DNA of 60,853 bases. Origin: an uncultured Eubacteriales bacterium. Lineage in GTDB: Bacteria; Bacillota; Clostridia; Christensenellales; Aristaeellaceae. Location: positions 1 to 60,853 of the forward strand of contig CACYZW010000007.1 in NCBI GenBank assembly GCA_902778995.1, read 5' to 3'. A program made the position numbers and the translations under genes. Numbering within the stretch: the first letter of the stretch is position 1; every line of letters begins with the position of its first letter. Positions 51,189 through 59,359 of the stretch are shown here, in pieces. Under the pieces are notes generated by a model. That model was not told the origin of the DNA. It worked only from the letters and a program-made list of their open reading frames with translations, and ran no database searches.

Positions 51189-53084
51189 TTATCTCCGCTT
51201 TCTGCGCTCAGAGGAACGTTCCCTTTCAGGACGCTTCTGCTTCCCGGATCGCTGTCCCGCCCTGTCGCGCGGGTCGCTCTTCTGCGCCCCGGTCCTGCGC
51301 TCGTAGGGCGCAATCAGGCAGTCGGGCCCCCAGCCGATCAGGTCCTCCCGGCCCGCCTTCTTCAGCGCCGCCAGCACCAGCGGGCGGTTATAGGGTTTGA
51401 AGTAGTGCATCAGCGCCCGCTGCATGGCCTTCTCCTTCGGGTCCCGGGGCACGTATACCGGCGTCATATCCCTGGGGTCAAGCCCGGTGAAGAACATGGC
51501 CGTGGACAGCGTGCCGGGCGTGGGGTAGAAATCCTGCACCTGATCCGGGTGCTGGCCCGTGCGCTTCATGTACACCGCCAGCTGAATGGCGTCGTCCAGC
51601 GTACAGCCCGGATGGCTGGACATGAAGTATGGCACCAGGTACTGCCTAAGTCCCAGGGCTTCGTTGATCTGCCGGTATCTTTGGGTAAAGGCGTCGTAGG
51701 TCTCCACGTCCGGCTTGCCCATGTAGTGCAGCACCCTCGGGCTCACGTGCTCAGGCGCCACCTTCAGCTGGCCGGAGATGTGGTGCTTTGCCAGTTCCGT
51801 CAGAAAGCGCCCCTTCTTGTCGGCCATCACGTAGTCGTAGCGTATGCCGGAGCGCACGAACACCTTTTTCACCCCCGGCAGCGCCCGCAGCTCCCGGAGG
51901 ATGTCGATATACTCCCGGTGGTCCGCCACCAGGTTGGGGCAGGGCTTCGGAAACAGGCACTGCCGGTGGGCGCACGCCCCCTGTTTGAGCTGCTTGTCGC
52001 AGGCGGGACGCCGAAAGTTGGCCGTCGGGCCGCCCACGTCGTGTATGTAGCCCTTGAAGCCCGGCTGCTTCGTCAGCAGGCGGCCCTCCGCCACGATGGA
52101 AGCCTTGCTCCGCGCCGTGACGATGCGCCCCTGATGGAAGGTCAGCGCGCAAAAGCTGCACGCGCCGAAGCACCCCCGCACCGAGGCGATGGAAAACTTC
52201 ACTTCCTCGATGGCCGGTACGCCGCCCTCGCCGTCGTACATCGGATGCCATGCGCGCATGTAGGGCAGCGCATACACGGCGTCCAGCTCTTCCTGGCTCA
52301 GGGGCATGTCCGGCGGGTTTTGTAGCAGCCACCGCCTGCCGTGCTTCTGGGCGACGGGCCTGCCCCGCACCGGGTCCTGCTGGTCGTACTGCACCCTGAA
52401 GGCCTCGGCGTAGGCCCGCCTGTCCTTCGCCACGACCTCCCAGGCCGGGATCTCCACAAAGCCCTCGGGAAGCTCTCCCGCCGTCACGCAGGTGCCGGGG
52501 ATGCGCATGTCGGCGAAATCCCGCCCCGAGGCCATCCACTCGGCCACCTTTAGCACGCTGCGCTCGCCCATGCCGAACATCAGCACGTCCGCGCCGCTGT
52601 CCACCAATATGGAATTGCGCACCCGATCGTCCCAGTAATCATAGTGGGCAAAGCGCCGCAGGGAGGCCTCCACCCCGCCGATGGCGATGGGAATATCGCC
52701 GTAAGCCTCGCGGATGCGGTTGCAGTATACGATGGTGGCCCGGTCGGGGCGATGTCCGGCCTTGCCACCGGGAGAATAGGCGTCCTCCGAGCGCCTCTTC
52801 TTCGCGACGGTGTAGTGGTTCACCATGCTGTCGATGACCCCTGCCGTCACCAAAAACCCAATTTTTGGACGTCCGAACGCCTTGAAGGGTTCACAGCTGT
52901 GCCAGTCGGGCTGGGGCAGCATCGCCACACGATACCCGGCGTTTTCCAGCACCCGGCTGATGATGGCGAGGCCGAAGGAGGGGTGATCCACATAGGCGTC
53001 GCCGGTGACGTATACGAAATCCGGCGCGTCCCAGCCCCTGGCCCGCGCTTCCTTCATGCTCACGGGCAGAAAGCCCTTCGCCAT
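51189..53084 (-). CDS. YgiQ-family radical SAM protein
   Basis: A 631-residue protein. An N-terminal B12-binding-like/UPF0313 domain (DAPDFVYVTGDAYVDHPSFG, IAIGGVEASLRRFAHYDYW) precedes the radical SAM core with the 4Fe-4S motif Cys305-x3-Cys309-x2-Cys312 (RGCFGACSFC). Downstream YIHDVGGPTANF, KVAPEHVSPRVL and YFMSSHPGCTLDD are typical of YgiQ, and the basic tail is poorly conserved. Full length for the family. The biochemical role of YgiQ is not established to my knowledge. Another Cys cluster (CAHRQCLFPKPCPNL) may bind a second metal centre. Same strand as the TetR operon, ~120 nt upstream. Confidence 0.92.
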   Translation of the reverse strand: MAKGFLPVSMKEARARGWDAPDFVYVTGDAYVDHPSFGLAIISRVLENAGYRVAMLPQPDWHSCEPFKAFGRPKIGFLVTAGVIDSMVNHYTVAKKRRSEDAYSPGGKAGHRPDRATIVYCNRIREAYGDIPIAIGGVEASLRRFAHYDYWDDRVRNSILVDSGADVLMFGMGERSVLKVAEWMASGRDFADMRIPGTCVTAGELPEGFVEIPAWEVVAKDRRAYAEAFRVQYDQQDPVRGRPVAQKHGRRWLLQNPPDMPLSQEELDAVYALPYMRAWHPMYDGEGGVPAIEEVKFSIASVRGCFGACSFCALTFHQGRIVTARSKASIVAEGRLLTKQPGFKGYIHDVGGPTANFRRPACDKQLKQGACAHRQCLFPKPCPNLVADHREYIDILRELRALPGVKKVFVRSGIRYDYVMADKKGRFLTELAKHHISGQLKVAPEHVSPRVLHYMGKPDVETYDAFTQRYRQINEALGLRQYLVPYFMSSHPGCTLDDAIQLAVYMKRTGQHPDQVQDFYPTPGTLSTAMFFTGLDPRDMTPVYVPRDPKEKAMQRALMHYFKPYNRPLVLAALKKAGREDLIGWGPDCLIAPYERRTGAQKSDPRDRAGQRSGKQKRPERERSSERRKRR

Positions 53085-53132
53085 TCGACCTCCCCCTTCC
53101 GGACGTTGTGGATTGCCTTTTTACGGCGGCTG

Positions 53133-53585
53133 TCAGTCATGTCTGTACACCCGGGTCGATCTCCCGTCGCCCTCCTCGCGGGCCATGCAGCAGAACGCCC
53201 AGCCGTACCGCTCGTAGAAGCCGACGTGGTCGGTCACCAGGTACACCGGCGACAGGCCCGCCGCCCGCAGGTCGGCGACAGCCGCGTCCAGCAACCGCCC
53301 GGCGACGCCCCGGCCCCGCCATTCGGGCTCGGTGTACACCGCGCAGATGTTCGGCGACAGGTCCTTCCGGTCGTGAAAGTCGTTGTCGATCACGCCCAGG
53401 CCGCCGACGATGCGTCCGGCGTCCAGGCACAGGTACCATCCGTATTCGCTCTCGCCCGACAGATAAGGCCGCATGCGCGCCAGGTACGCTTCCCTGGGCA
53501 CGCCCCACTTCCCGTGGAACCAGGATGCCGCGCGGTCCAACAGCTCCGGCGCCTGCCTCAGGGAAAGGTATTTGAGCGCCGCCAT
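53133..53585 (-). CDS. GNAT acetyltransferase 1
   Basis: A 150-residue acetyltransferase. The acetyl-CoA loop is in YTEPEWRGRGVAGRLLDAAV (Arg/Gln-x-x-Gly-x-Gly/Ala), and the C-terminal FYERYGWAF matches motif B. ATG 53585 lies after GGGGGCGGGACGG; TTG 53600 is a possible earlier start. Substrate unknown. It is one of three consecutive GNAT genes downstream of mfd and just upstream of ygiQ. Confidence 0.85.
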   Translation of the reverse strand: MAALKYLSLRQAPELLDRAASWFHGKWGVPREAYLARMRPYLSGESEYGWYLCLDAGRIVGGLGVIDNDFHDRKDLSPNICAVYTEPEWRGRGVAGRLLDAAVADLRAAGLSPVYLVTDHVGFYERYGWAFCCMAREEGDGRSTRVYRHD

Positions 53586-53614
53586 CCGTCCCGCCCCCAA
53601 TTCCGTGCCTTCCT

Positions 53615-54055
53615 TCAGGTGTCGATGCGCTTCATCTCGGAAAGCGCGCGGTTTCGGTAATTCAGGTCGTCCCGAACGGCAAAGCCCAATCTTTCCCAGA
53701 ACGCGTTCCCGGCCTCGTTATATTTGAACGCCACAAGCGCCACCTTGTGGATGTCCTCGGCCCGCAGCGCCTCAAGGGCACGTTCCACCAGCGCCGAGGC
53801 GACGCCCTGCCGCCGATATTCCTCAGACACGGCCAAGTGGTAGATATACCCCCGCCGCCCGTCGTGCCCGACGAGGATCGCACCCGCCAACGCGTCCCCC
53901 ACCTCGGCCACAAGGCAGGTGGTCGGGTTGCGCCGCAGGTAGCGCCCGATGCCCGCCCTGGAATCGTCGAGATCATTGAAGCCCATGTTTTTGCAGGACA
54001 TCCACAGCGCCCATACGGCGTCGTAGTCATCGGCGGTCATTTCACGAATCCTCAT
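53615..54055 (-). CDS. GNAT acetyltransferase 2
   Basis: A 146-residue GNAT with clear motifs: MRIREMTADDYDAVWALW start, HLAVSEEYRRQGVASALVERAL (CoA loop) and NEAGNAFWERLGF. The sequence resembles the YpeA/RimI-like group. It lies 10 nt after the stop of GNAT 3; substrate unknown. Confidence 0.88.
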   Translation of the reverse strand: MRIREMTADDYDAVWALWMSCKNMGFNDLDDSRAGIGRYLRRNPTTCLVAEVGDALAGAILVGHDGRRGYIYHLAVSEEYRRQGVASALVERALEALRAEDIHKVALVAFKYNEAGNAFWERLGFAVRDDLNYRNRALSEMKRIDT

Positions 54056-54065
54056 GGCCCGTCCC

Positions 54066-54524
54066 TCATTCCACGGTAAAGTCCGTCCACTGCACGCGGT
54101 TGTAGACCATCACGTCATCGGCCGCCCGCATGCCCAGCTTCTCATAGAAGCCCAGGGCGTTCCCGTTGGCGCAGGTGTAGACAATGATGTCGTCCGCCCC
54201 GCCCGCCGCCTCCAGCGCCGCGGCCATCAGCGCCTTGCCAATGCCCCGCTTCACATAGTCCCGGTCCACGCCCAGGTCCGTGATGAACAGCCAGTAGGCG
54301 AAGTCCGTGATGCCGAAGCACACCCCCACCAGCCGGTCGCCGTCCCGGGCTGTCACGCTGACGGGCACGCTGCGCACCAGTTTTTCAATCCGCGCCTCAA
54401 AGCGTTCCGCCGGATACTGCCCGCCCAGGTCCGTATGTCGGAGAAAGTCGATGTACGCCCCGGCGGAGAGGCGCTCGGGCCTGATGGCGATCGTCTTCTC
54501 AGCGATTTTGCCGATTGAATTCAT
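54066..54524 (-). CDS. GNAT acetyltransferase 3
   Basis: A 152-residue GNAT: TDLGVDRDYVKRGIGKALMAAAL (CoA loop) and NGNALGFYEKLGMRAADDVMVY. Its ATG overlaps the mfd stop by 4 nt, so it is translationally coupled to mfd. Substrate unknown. Confidence 0.88.
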   Translation of the reverse strand: MNSIGKIAEKTIAIRPERLSAGAYIDFLRHTDLGGQYPAERFEARIEKLVRSVPVSVTARDGDRLVGVCFGITDFAYWLFITDLGVDRDYVKRGIGKALMAAALEAAGGADDIIVYTCANGNALGFYEKLGMRAADDVMVYNRVQWTDFTVE

Positions 54525-57500
54525 TGCGCCGCTTCACCTTCCGCATCCTCCGGCGGCGCACTGGCCTCAAACCGCGCCACAACCTGCTCCATGAATTTCA
54601 CGCAGTCCCGCAGCAGCGCTTCCGTATCCTTGCCCCGCTCGTAGAAGTACAGCTCCGGCGGGTTGATGGGCTTCACGCGGAAGACCTGCGGGAACGCCTT
54701 CACGGCGGCCAGCACCTTCATCAAGTCGATATCCGCGGCCATCGAGAAGCGCAGCATAAGCTCGTCCCCCCGCATCGTCACATAGTCGATGCCCAGCCGT
54801 CCGCACAGCGCTTTCAGGTGCGCCGCCTCGATCAGGTTCATCACCGGGCGGTTCGGGTCGCCGAAGCGGTCGATCAGCTCGTCGATCAGGTCGTTGCGGC
54901 TGTCCCGATTCCGTATGGAGGCGATCTTCTTGTACATCTCCACGCGAAGCAGGTCGTTGGAAATGTATTCCTGGGGCAGGTAGGCGTCGATCTTCAAATC
55001 GACGCGGGTCTCGATGTCCTCCAGGTTCACGTCCCCCCGCAGCTCCCGCACGCTCTCTTCGATCATCTTCACATACAGGTCGTAGCCCACCGAAGCCATA
55101 AAGCCGCTCTGCTCGCTGCCCAGCAGGTTGCCCGCGCCGCGAATCTCCAGATCCCGCATGGCCACCCGGAAGCCCGAGCCGAACTCGGTAAACTCCCGTA
55201 TGGCGGCCAGTCGCTTGTCCGCCGCCTCGGTGAGCACCTTGCTGGGGTTCACCGTCAAATAGGCATAGGCCAGTCGGTTGCTGCGGCCCACCCGGCCCCG
55301 AAGCTGGTAGAGCTGCGCAAGGCCGAAGCGATCGGCGTCGCAGACGATCAGCGTGTTGGCCCGGGGCACGTCCAGCCCCGCCTCGATGATGGTGGTGCAC
55401 AGCAGCACGTCGAACTTGCCCTCGTAGAAGTCCAGCATCACATCCTCCAGGGCATGCTCGCGCATCTGGCCGTGGCCGATGGCGATGCGCGCCTCGGGCA
55501 CCAGCTTTTTCAGCCGGGCGTACATGATCTCGATGGTCTGCACCCGGTTGTGCAGCACGTACACCTGCCCGCCCCGGCCCAGCTCCCGCAGTATGGCGTC
55601 GCGCACCAGGCCGTCGGAATACTCCACCACATAGGTCTGCACCGGATAGCGCTCCTCCGGCGGGGATTGCAGCAGGGACATGTCCCGTATGCCCACCATG
55701 CTCATGTGCAGCGTACGGGGAATCGGCGTCGCCGTCAGCGTCAGCACGTCCACCGAGCGCTTCATCTGTTTGATGGCCTCCTTGTGGGTGACGCCGAAGC
55801 GCTGTTCCTCGTCCACCACCAGCAGGCCCAGGTCCTTGAACTGCACGTCCTTGGCCAACAGCCGGTGGGTGCCCACCACCACGTCCAATTCGCCGTTTTT
55901 CAGCTTTTCGATGATCTTCTTCTGCTCCGCCGCCGTCTTGAAGCGGCTGATGGTCTCCACCCGTATGGGGAAGCCGGCAAAGCGGTTCAGCATCGTGGCG
56001 TAATGCTGCTGCACCAGTATGGTGGTGGGGGCCAGCATGGCGGCCTGCTTGCCGCTCATCACGCACTTGAATATGGCCCGCAGCGCCACTTCGGTCTTGC
56101 CGTAGCCCACGTCGCCGCACAGCAGGCGATCCATGATCTTCGGCTTTTCCATGTCCCGCTTGATGTCCACGATGGCGGCCAGCTGATCAGGCGTCTCCTC
56201 CCAGGGAAAGCTGTCCTCGAACTCCCGCTGCCAGGGGGTGTCCGGGTCGAAGGCATAGCCGGGAATGGACTCACGCTGGGCGTACAGCTTCAAAAGGTCG
56301 CCTGCGATCTCCTGGATGGACTGTCGCACGCGGCTCTTCTGCCGCTGCCACTCGCCGCCGGACAGCCGGTTCAGCTTGGGGGCCTCACCCTCGCTGCCGA
56401 TGTATTTCTGCACCCGATCCAGCTGGTCGGTGGGCACGTACAGCTTGTCGCTGCCCTGATAGCGGATGTGCAGAAAATCCCTGTAGGTGCCGTCGCTGGC
56501 GAGACGCACCATGCCCATGTACTGGCCGATGCCGTGGTTTTCGTGCACCACGTAGTCCCCCACCTTCAAATCGGTGAAGGCCGCGATCTTCTCGCCGCTG
56601 GCCGCCCTTGCCCTGGCCCGCTGGCGGTTGATGCCATAGATGTCCGATTCCGCCACCACGGCAAAGCGGATCTCCGGGTAGACGAAGCCCCGGTTCAGCG
56701 TGGTGGGAAAGATCACCGGTTCACCGGGCGTCAGCGCGTCCGGAAGCTCGGTGACGAACGGCGCCGGGCTCCCCTGGGTGGTCAGCGCGCCCTCCAGCCG
56801 TTCGCCCCTGGCCGTGCCGCCCGCGAGCAGCGCCACCCGCCAGCCCTCCGCCTTCCAGCGGTCCAGGTCGCGGGCCAGCTCCTTCACGTTGCCCTGGTAG
56901 GCCGCGGCGTTTCGGCACTCGAACTTCAGCAGCGCCGTGGGCTTGAAATCCGGCTCGGTTCGCATGAACAGGTTGGTCAGCAGGATGCTTTTGCCGTTCA
57001 GCCTGGCCAGCAGTTCGTCATAGGAAATGAGTATCTCCGCCTGACAGGGCAGCGCCTCCTGTCGCTCCAGCGCGGCGACATAGCGCTCCCTGAACTCCAG
57101 GAACCGGTTTTCGCAGCGCTCGCGCAGCCGCTCGGGCTGGTCGAACACCACAATGGGATCGTTCAGATAATCCGCCGGGGTATCCCGGTAATCCAGCAGC
57201 ACCGGCAGCAGCGAATCCGCGCCGTCGGGCGTCAGGCCCGTGCGCAGCGCCTCCAGCACACCGTCGAAATTGCGGCGCAGGGCCGAGCCCATCGTCACCC
57301 TTTTCGGCAGGGCCACCACGCCGCGCCTGCCCTTTTTGCGGGGCTCGGCTTCGGCCTCGCCCTCCGGCTCTGCGGCCAGCTTCAAAAAATCCTCGAAGGG
57401 AATGAGGTCAAATTCCTTCTCAATGCTCGACTGACGGCTGGGACCGTCGGCGCTGTCGCGGCTTTCGAGCATCTCCTGCAGCGCGCCGGCGGCGCGTCCC

Positions 57501-58222
57501 CGGGCGTCGGCGTCCATGGGAAGCTCCTGGGCCGGGTACAGGCGCACCTCGGGCCTGCGGGAGATGGAGCGCTGGGTCATCACGTCGAAGGAGCGTATGG
57601 AATCCACCTCGTCGTCGAAGAACTCCACCCTCAGCGCGCTTGGGCTGCCCACAGGATAGACATCCAGTATGCCGCCGCGCAGCGCGCACTGGCCCCGCGC
57701 CTCCACCAGATGCACCCGTTCGTAGCCTGCCTGGATCAGCTTTTCCATCAGCTCGGCGGGTTCCAGCCGGTCGCCCTCCGACAGGCCGACGATGCGCGCA
57801 TCGAATTGCTCCGCCGGGGCCAGGCGAAACAGCATGGCGTCCGCTGACGTCACCAGCGCCTTCACCCGTCCGCTGAGGCAGTCGCCCAGCGCTTCGATGC
57901 GGCGCATGGAAAGGTCGCGGCTGGATGCGGCGGTCTTGAGGAAGCTGATGTCCCGTGCGGGCAGAAAACGCGCCGTGCCGGAGAGGAGCACGTTCAAATC
58001 CTCGGTCATGCGGGCGGCGGCCACGTCGTTGGGCTCGATCACCAGCAGCGGCCTGTTCAGCTTCAGCGCCGCCGCGGCCAGCAGATGTGCCCGCTGGGAG
58101 TCGTCCGGCCCATAGGCGGAACAGACCCCCGGCTGCTTTAGCGCTCGGGTCATCTCGCCGAAGGCGGCAAGAGACGCCATCGGCTCAAACAGACAATTCA
58201 GTTTCCAGTTCGTATCCTGCAT
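54521..58222 (-). CDS. mfd: Transcription-repair coupling factor
   Basis: A 1,233-residue DNA translocase that removes RNA polymerase stalled at lesions and recruits UvrA. Order of parts: UvrB-homology region (~30-340), RNA-polymerase-interacting domain with LKVGDYVVHENHGIGQYMGM (~560), then the RecG-like motor with Walker A GDVGYGKTEVALRAI, DEEQ helicase motif II (VVDEEQRFGV), TATPIPRTLHMSM, TTIIEAGLDVPRANTLIV and QLYQLRGRVGRS, and the C-terminal TRCF domain. Slightly longer than average. An AGGAG site precedes ATG 58222. First gene of a unit followed by a GNAT overlapping by 4 nt. Confidence 0.96.
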   Translation of the reverse strand: MQDTNWKLNCLFEPMASLAAFGEMTRALKQPGVCSAYGPDDSQRAHLLAAAALKLNRPLLVIEPNDVAAARMTEDLNVLLSGTARFLPARDISFLKTAASSRDLSMRRIEALGDCLSGRVKALVTSADAMLFRLAPAEQFDARIVGLSEGDRLEPAELMEKLIQAGYERVHLVEARGQCALRGGILDVYPVGSPSALRVEFFDDEVDSIRSFDVMTQRSISRRPEVRLYPAQELPMDADARGRAAGALQEMLESRDSADGPSRQSSIEKEFDLIPFEDFLKLAAEPEGEAEAEPRKKGRRGVVALPKRVTMGSALRRNFDGVLEALRTGLTPDGADSLLPVLLDYRDTPADYLNDPIVVFDQPERLRERCENRFLEFRERYVAALERQEALPCQAEILISYDELLARLNGKSILLTNLFMRTEPDFKPTALLKFECRNAAAYQGNVKELARDLDRWKAEGWRVALLAGGTARGERLEGALTTQGSPAPFVTELPDALTPGEPVIFPTTLNRGFVYPEIRFAVVAESDIYGINRQRARARAASGEKIAAFTDLKVGDYVVHENHGIGQYMGMVRLASDGTYRDFLHIRYQGSDKLYVPTDQLDRVQKYIGSEGEAPKLNRLSGGEWQRQKSRVRQSIQEIAGDLLKLYAQRESIPGYAFDPDTPWQREFEDSFPWEETPDQLAAIVDIKRDMEKPKIMDRLLCGDVGYGKTEVALRAIFKCVMSGKQAAMLAPTTILVQQHYATMLNRFAGFPIRVETISRFKTAAEQKKIIEKLKNGELDVVVGTHRLLAKDVQFKDLGLLVVDEEQRFGVTHKEAIKQMKRSVDVLTLTATPIPRTLHMSMVGIRDMSLLQSPPEERYPVQTYVVEYSDGLVRDAILRELGRGGQVYVLHNRVQTIEIMYARLKKLVPEARIAIGHGQMREHALEDVMLDFYEGKFDVLLCTTIIEAGLDVPRANTLIVCDADRFGLAQLYQLRGRVGRSNRLAYAYLTVNPSKVLTEAADKRLAAIREFTEFGSGFRVAMRDLEIRGAGNLLGSEQSGFMASVGYDLYVKMIEESVRELRGDVNLEDIETRVDLKIDAYLPQEYISNDLLRVEMYKKIASIRNRDSRNDLIDELIDRFGDPNRPVMNLIEAAHLKALCGRLGIDYVTMRGDELMLRFSMAADIDLMKVLAAVKAFPQVFRVKPINPPELYFYERGKDTEALLRDCVKFMEQVVARFEASAPPEDAEGEAAQ

Positions 58223-58234
58223 AATTCTCCTGCG

Positions 58235-58540
58235 TCAACCCATATTCTCCCGCCAGTGCGCCGCGTCGATCCGCACAAAGGGAATCCGTATAGAATAACC
58301 ATCCCCGGCGAGCGGAAAATCCGACTCCAGTCCCTTCCCGCCCGTGCGCAGACGGTTCAGCGCTATGCGCACCGCAGCCTTGCCCAATGCGTGAGCATCC
58401 TGTTTCACGGTGCCAGTCATGCACCCGCTGCGTATCGCCTCGAGGTCGGCCGCTGTGCCGTCAACGCCGATCACAACGATGCCGTGAGCGCCCGCTTCGC
58501 AAGTGTTGTACCCGGGTTGGTTCAACGTGGCGATGGGCAT
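58235..58540 (-). pseudogene. C-terminal remnant of a sugar-binding protein gene
   Basis: The ~101-codon frame carries a piece typical of periplasmic galactose/ribose-type binding proteins: GIVVIGVDGTAADLEAIRSG (second sugar-contact strand), MTGTVKQDAHALGKAAVRIAL and the end YSIRIPFVRIDAAHWRE. Whole proteins are ~330-400 residues with a signal peptide, both lacking here; no ribosome site precedes the ATG. It is squeezed between pth (ends 58555) and mfd (starts 58222). I read it as a decayed gene fragment left after deletion or transfer. Confidence 0.7.
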
Positions 58541-58554
58541 TTTGGATGGAGACT

Positions 58555-59127
58555 TCAGCCGTTCAGCTTCCCCACCAGCTGCCGCGCGGCCTCCACGCCG
58601 TTTTTAATCAGCTCGGCGACCACGTCCGCCGCGCCCATGTAGGCGTCGAACATCGTCTGGCGCAACTCCTTGGTCTGATAGGTGGCCAGCACCCAGTCCT
58701 TCATATCCCAGCCCTCGGGCGGCCTGCCGATGCCCACCCGCACCCGGGGAAAGTCGTCCCATCCCAGCAGATAGATGATGTTGCGCATGCCGTTGTGGGT
58801 GCCCGCCGACCCCTTGGGTCTGAAGCGCAGCTTGCCCTCCGGCAGGTCCACGTCGTCATAGCAGAGGATCAGGTGATCGTGCTCTGGCTTGTACCAGTTC
58901 ACCAGCTGCACCACGCTCTCCCCCGACAGGTTCATAAAGGTCTGGGGCTGGCACAGGGCCACCCGCTGGCCGCGAATCGTCCCCTCGCCGACCACGGCCT
59001 TGCAGCGCATCCGCTGCATGGGGATGTCGTACTTCTGCGACAGGACCTCCGTCACGTCGAAGCCCACGTTGTGGCGGGTGTGCTGGTATTTCCTGCCTGG
59101 ATTGCCCAGGCCAACGATCACATACAT
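58555..59127 (-). CDS. pth: Peptidyl-tRNA hydrolase
   Basis: A 190-residue esterase that frees tRNA from peptidyl-tRNA dropped off ribosomes. Family residues are all present: Asn10 in VGLGNPGRKYQHTRHNVGF with catalytic His19, Asn66 in QTFMNLSGE, and the Asp of CYDDVDLPEG; GSAGTHNGMRNI follows. Length is normal. TGGAGG lies upstream of the ATG and a strong promoter 40 nt before that. In many Firmicutes pth and mfd are adjacent, as here, apart from the remnant between them. Confidence 0.97.
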   Translation of the reverse strand: MYVIVGLGNPGRKYQHTRHNVGFDVTEVLSQKYDIPMQRMRCKAVVGEGTIRGQRVALCQPQTFMNLSGESVVQLVNWYKPEHDHLILCYDDVDLPEGKLRFRPKGSAGTHNGMRNIIYLLGWDDFPRVRVGIGRPPEGWDMKDWVLATYQTKELRQTMFDAYMGAADVVAELIKNGVEAARQLVGKLNG

Positions 59128-59164
59128 CTGAAAACCTCCATGAAAATGGACATCAAATCAGTTT

Positions 59165-59194
59165 ATTGTACCAAGTCCCCCCGATGATTGTCAA
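59165..59194 (-). promoter_or_regulatory. Promoter of pth-mfd
   Basis: Minus strand TTGACA (59194-59189), 18 nt, TACAAT (59170-59165). Confidence 0.75.
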
Positions 59195-59213
59195 GCATAT
59201 TATTGACAAAAGA

Positions 59214-59340
59214 AGGGGCTGTCTCAAAACGGGTGATCTGGAAAACACCGTTCGCAGCGGCGGCGACCTGCCGTCGCGCTGGCGACTGACAGTCGCGCTG
59301 CACGTTGTTTTCACGGATTTGCCTGTCTTGAGACAGCCCC
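59214..59340. repeat. Composite palindrome between pth and the PVAD gene
   Basis: GGGGCTGTCTCAA (59214-59227) and TTGAGACAGCCCC (59328-59340) are perfect inverted ends of a ~127-bp element. Nested inside are GAAAACA/TGTTTTC-type arms and two hairpins, GCGAC/GTCGC (59263-59277) and GCGACT-GAC-AGTCGC (59282-59296). The right arm followed by CTTCTTTTG on the minus strand may terminate the PVAD gene. Confidence 0.65.
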
Positions 59341-59359
59341 GGTATCTTTCAGCGATAAA

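Noticed and set aside
54515-57847. Very long plus-strand frame (about 1,100 codons) opposite mfd
   Set aside because: A His/Gln/Val-rich antisense frame typical of GC-rich third positions; mfd on the other strand has full motif support.
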